Shown in pieces: positions 63,152 through 64,000 of a DNA stretch of 64,000 bases. Each line of letters starts with the position of its first letter. The first letter of the stretch is position 1. The DNA lies in assembly GCA_004322535.1 (NCBI GenBank), contig SCUZ01000103.1, forward strand, positions 1-64,000. The letters run 5' to 3'. The notes under the pieces are model-generated. The model was not told where the DNA came from. It did no database searches and worked only from the letters and a program-made list of their open reading frames with translations. This DNA comes from Rugosibacter sp. (GTDB lineage: Bacteria; Pseudomonadota; Gammaproteobacteria; Burkholderiales; Rhodocyclaceae). The position numbers and the translations under genes are program-made.

Positions 63152-64000
63152 TTGACTGGTATCAATAAATATTTTTCAGGCGTACTCGGCTTTTTTGTTT
63201 TAAGTTTTTCAGCCCACGCATCCGCACAAGAAGTAGCCTTGCGGCATGCGTTAGATGGCAAGGCGCAAGATGCGCTGGCAACGCTGGTTTTGCGCTTTAA
63301 CGATAGTGTCAAAGGCCATGGCCGCGTCGTTTTGCAGGATGCGCGTAGCTTCGACAACAAACACACCCTGCCGCTGCTCGCCTTGCTGAATGCCGATGAC
63401 AGCGTGAATTTTTTCAATGCGCGCCCTGCATTCATGCCATTGCATAAACTGATGCGCGACTATGGTCAGCCGCTCAATCCCGACATTTTCTACCCACAAA
63501 TTCTGGATGCGGTTGCCGATAGCACAGGCCAGCCGCAAGCATTGCCCATGGGGATGTCGCTCCCCGTCCTGCTGATCAATCGCAAGCAAGTCCCCAGCGC
63601 AGCAAAAACCATTGATCTGGCACCGCGTACTTGGCATGATGTACAAAATCTCGCCGGCACCCTGTCTGACCATGGCGTTAAATGCCCGCTAACCAGTAGC
63701 CGCTTCGCCTGGGTGCATCTTGAAAACATCGCATCCCAGCATGGCGAACAGATGGACATTCGTACCGGCCGTAGCGAAAAAGTGAAGGCGAATAACCTCA
63801 TGAACGTAAAGCATCTGGCGCTGCTGGCCAGTTGGGAAAAGAGCCGTTACTTTGAGTACTTCGGGCCGGACGCTGAGGCCAACCAGCGCTTCTTGCAAGG
63901 CGAATGCGCCATGATTACCGGCGAGTCCTCGCTGTATGTCGCTGCCCGTGCGGCCGGCATGGATGTCAGTATTGCCCCGCTGCCCTTTTACGAAGACGCC
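63152..64000 (+). CDS. ABC-transporter solute-binding protein (family 1, UgpB-like), start of gene
   Basis: An open frame that runs off the right end with no stop. It starts with a signal peptide (TGINKYFSGVLGFFVLSFSAHASA) and continues EVALRHALDGKAQDALATLVLRFND, ALPMGMSLPVLLINRKQV and AMITGESSLYVAARAAGMD. These are features of the sugar/glycerol-3-phosphate binding proteins of UgpB type. The start is TTG at 63152, 8 bases after GGAGG; a GTG at 63146 (MKLTGINKYF) is in frame but too close to the ribosome site. The ligand is unknown. About 210 bp upstream are non-coding. Confidence 0.8.
   Translation, partial: MTGINKYFSGVLGFFVLSFSAHASAQEVALRHALDGKAQDALATLVLRFNDSVKGHGRVVLQDARSFDNKHTLPLLALLNADDSVNFFNARPAFMPLHKLMRDYGQPLNPDIFYPQILDAVADSTGQPQALPMGMSLPVLLINRKQVPSAAKTIDLAPRTWHDVQNLAGTLSDHGVKCPLTSSRFAWVHLENIASQHGEQMDIRTGRSEKVKANNLMNVKHLALLASWEKSRYFEYFGPDAEANQRFLQGECAMITGESSLYVAARAAGMDVSIAPLPFYEDA

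Overview
This window looks like chromosomal DNA of a betaproteobacterium. The evidence is the set of gene neighbourhoods: yqgE-ruvX-pyrR-pyrB-pyrC', proC-yggS next to pilT-pilU, glnK-amtB, rpsU-yqeY-dnaG-rpoD, and a beta-type OmpC-like porin. A family within Nitrosomonadales or a relative is plausible, but the sequence alone does not fix it. No rRNA, CRISPR array or complete insertion sequence was seen. One intact tRNA, tRNA-Ile(CAU), is present.

Layout. 0-10 kb: the end of an RND pump, pcm, a rhodanese, a TolC-type channel, LPS core genes (waaA, waaC, a family 2 glycosyltransferase), carbonic anhydrase and an AsmA-like protein. 10-20 kb: a porin broken by two frameshifts, comM, ubiK, a nitrogen-regulated glnK-amtB unit with NtrC and sigma-54 sites and a porin remnant as first ORF, mscL, a secreted-looking peroxiredoxin, photolyase. 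20-30 kb: pyrimidine genes with a non-catalytic dihydroorotase, yggT, proC, yggS, the twitching ATPases pilT and pilU, and an rRNA methyltransferase. 30-40 kb: a ferredoxin-type reductase, a complete liv branched-chain amino acid transporter interrupted by a decayed HEPN-like gene, cytochrome c and a DUF255 protein. 40-53.8 kb: an accessory region with gene fragments on the left, a full Wsp-like chemosensory operon, then a decayed Fic gene lying between a tRNA gene and a partial copy of its 3' half. 53.8-64 kb: core genes (rpoD, dnaG, yqeY, rpsU, tsaD, plsY, folB, xerD, ogt) and the start of a solute-binding protein gene.

Two things stand out. First, a dispersed motif of about 24 bp (core GTCGGCGCTGGYGAYACGG, preceded by an A run) occurs about fourteen times on both strands, inside unrelated genes in several reading frames and between genes. 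Two copies extend to about 53 bp and encode nearly the same peptide in YggT and at the end of LivK. It behaves like an uptake-type signal or a very small mobile element, and I do not recognise it. Second, the chemosensory operon has every Wsp component (two CheW, CheR-TPR, MCP, CheA-REC, CheB), but its expected diguanylate cyclase is replaced by an 1111-residue REC-GAF-PAS-GAF-GGDEF-EAL protein. That protein's GGDEF motif is degenerate and its EAL site looks intact, so the system probably lowers rather than raises c-di-GMP.

Several genes are visibly broken: the porin, the HEPN-like gene, the Fic gene, an HsdR/DUF6680 chimera, an XRE fragment and the TorF-like remnant. The two porin frameshifts lie in A runs and could be sequencing errors; the 5-bp duplication in the HEPN gene and the large deletions elsewhere look like real decay.
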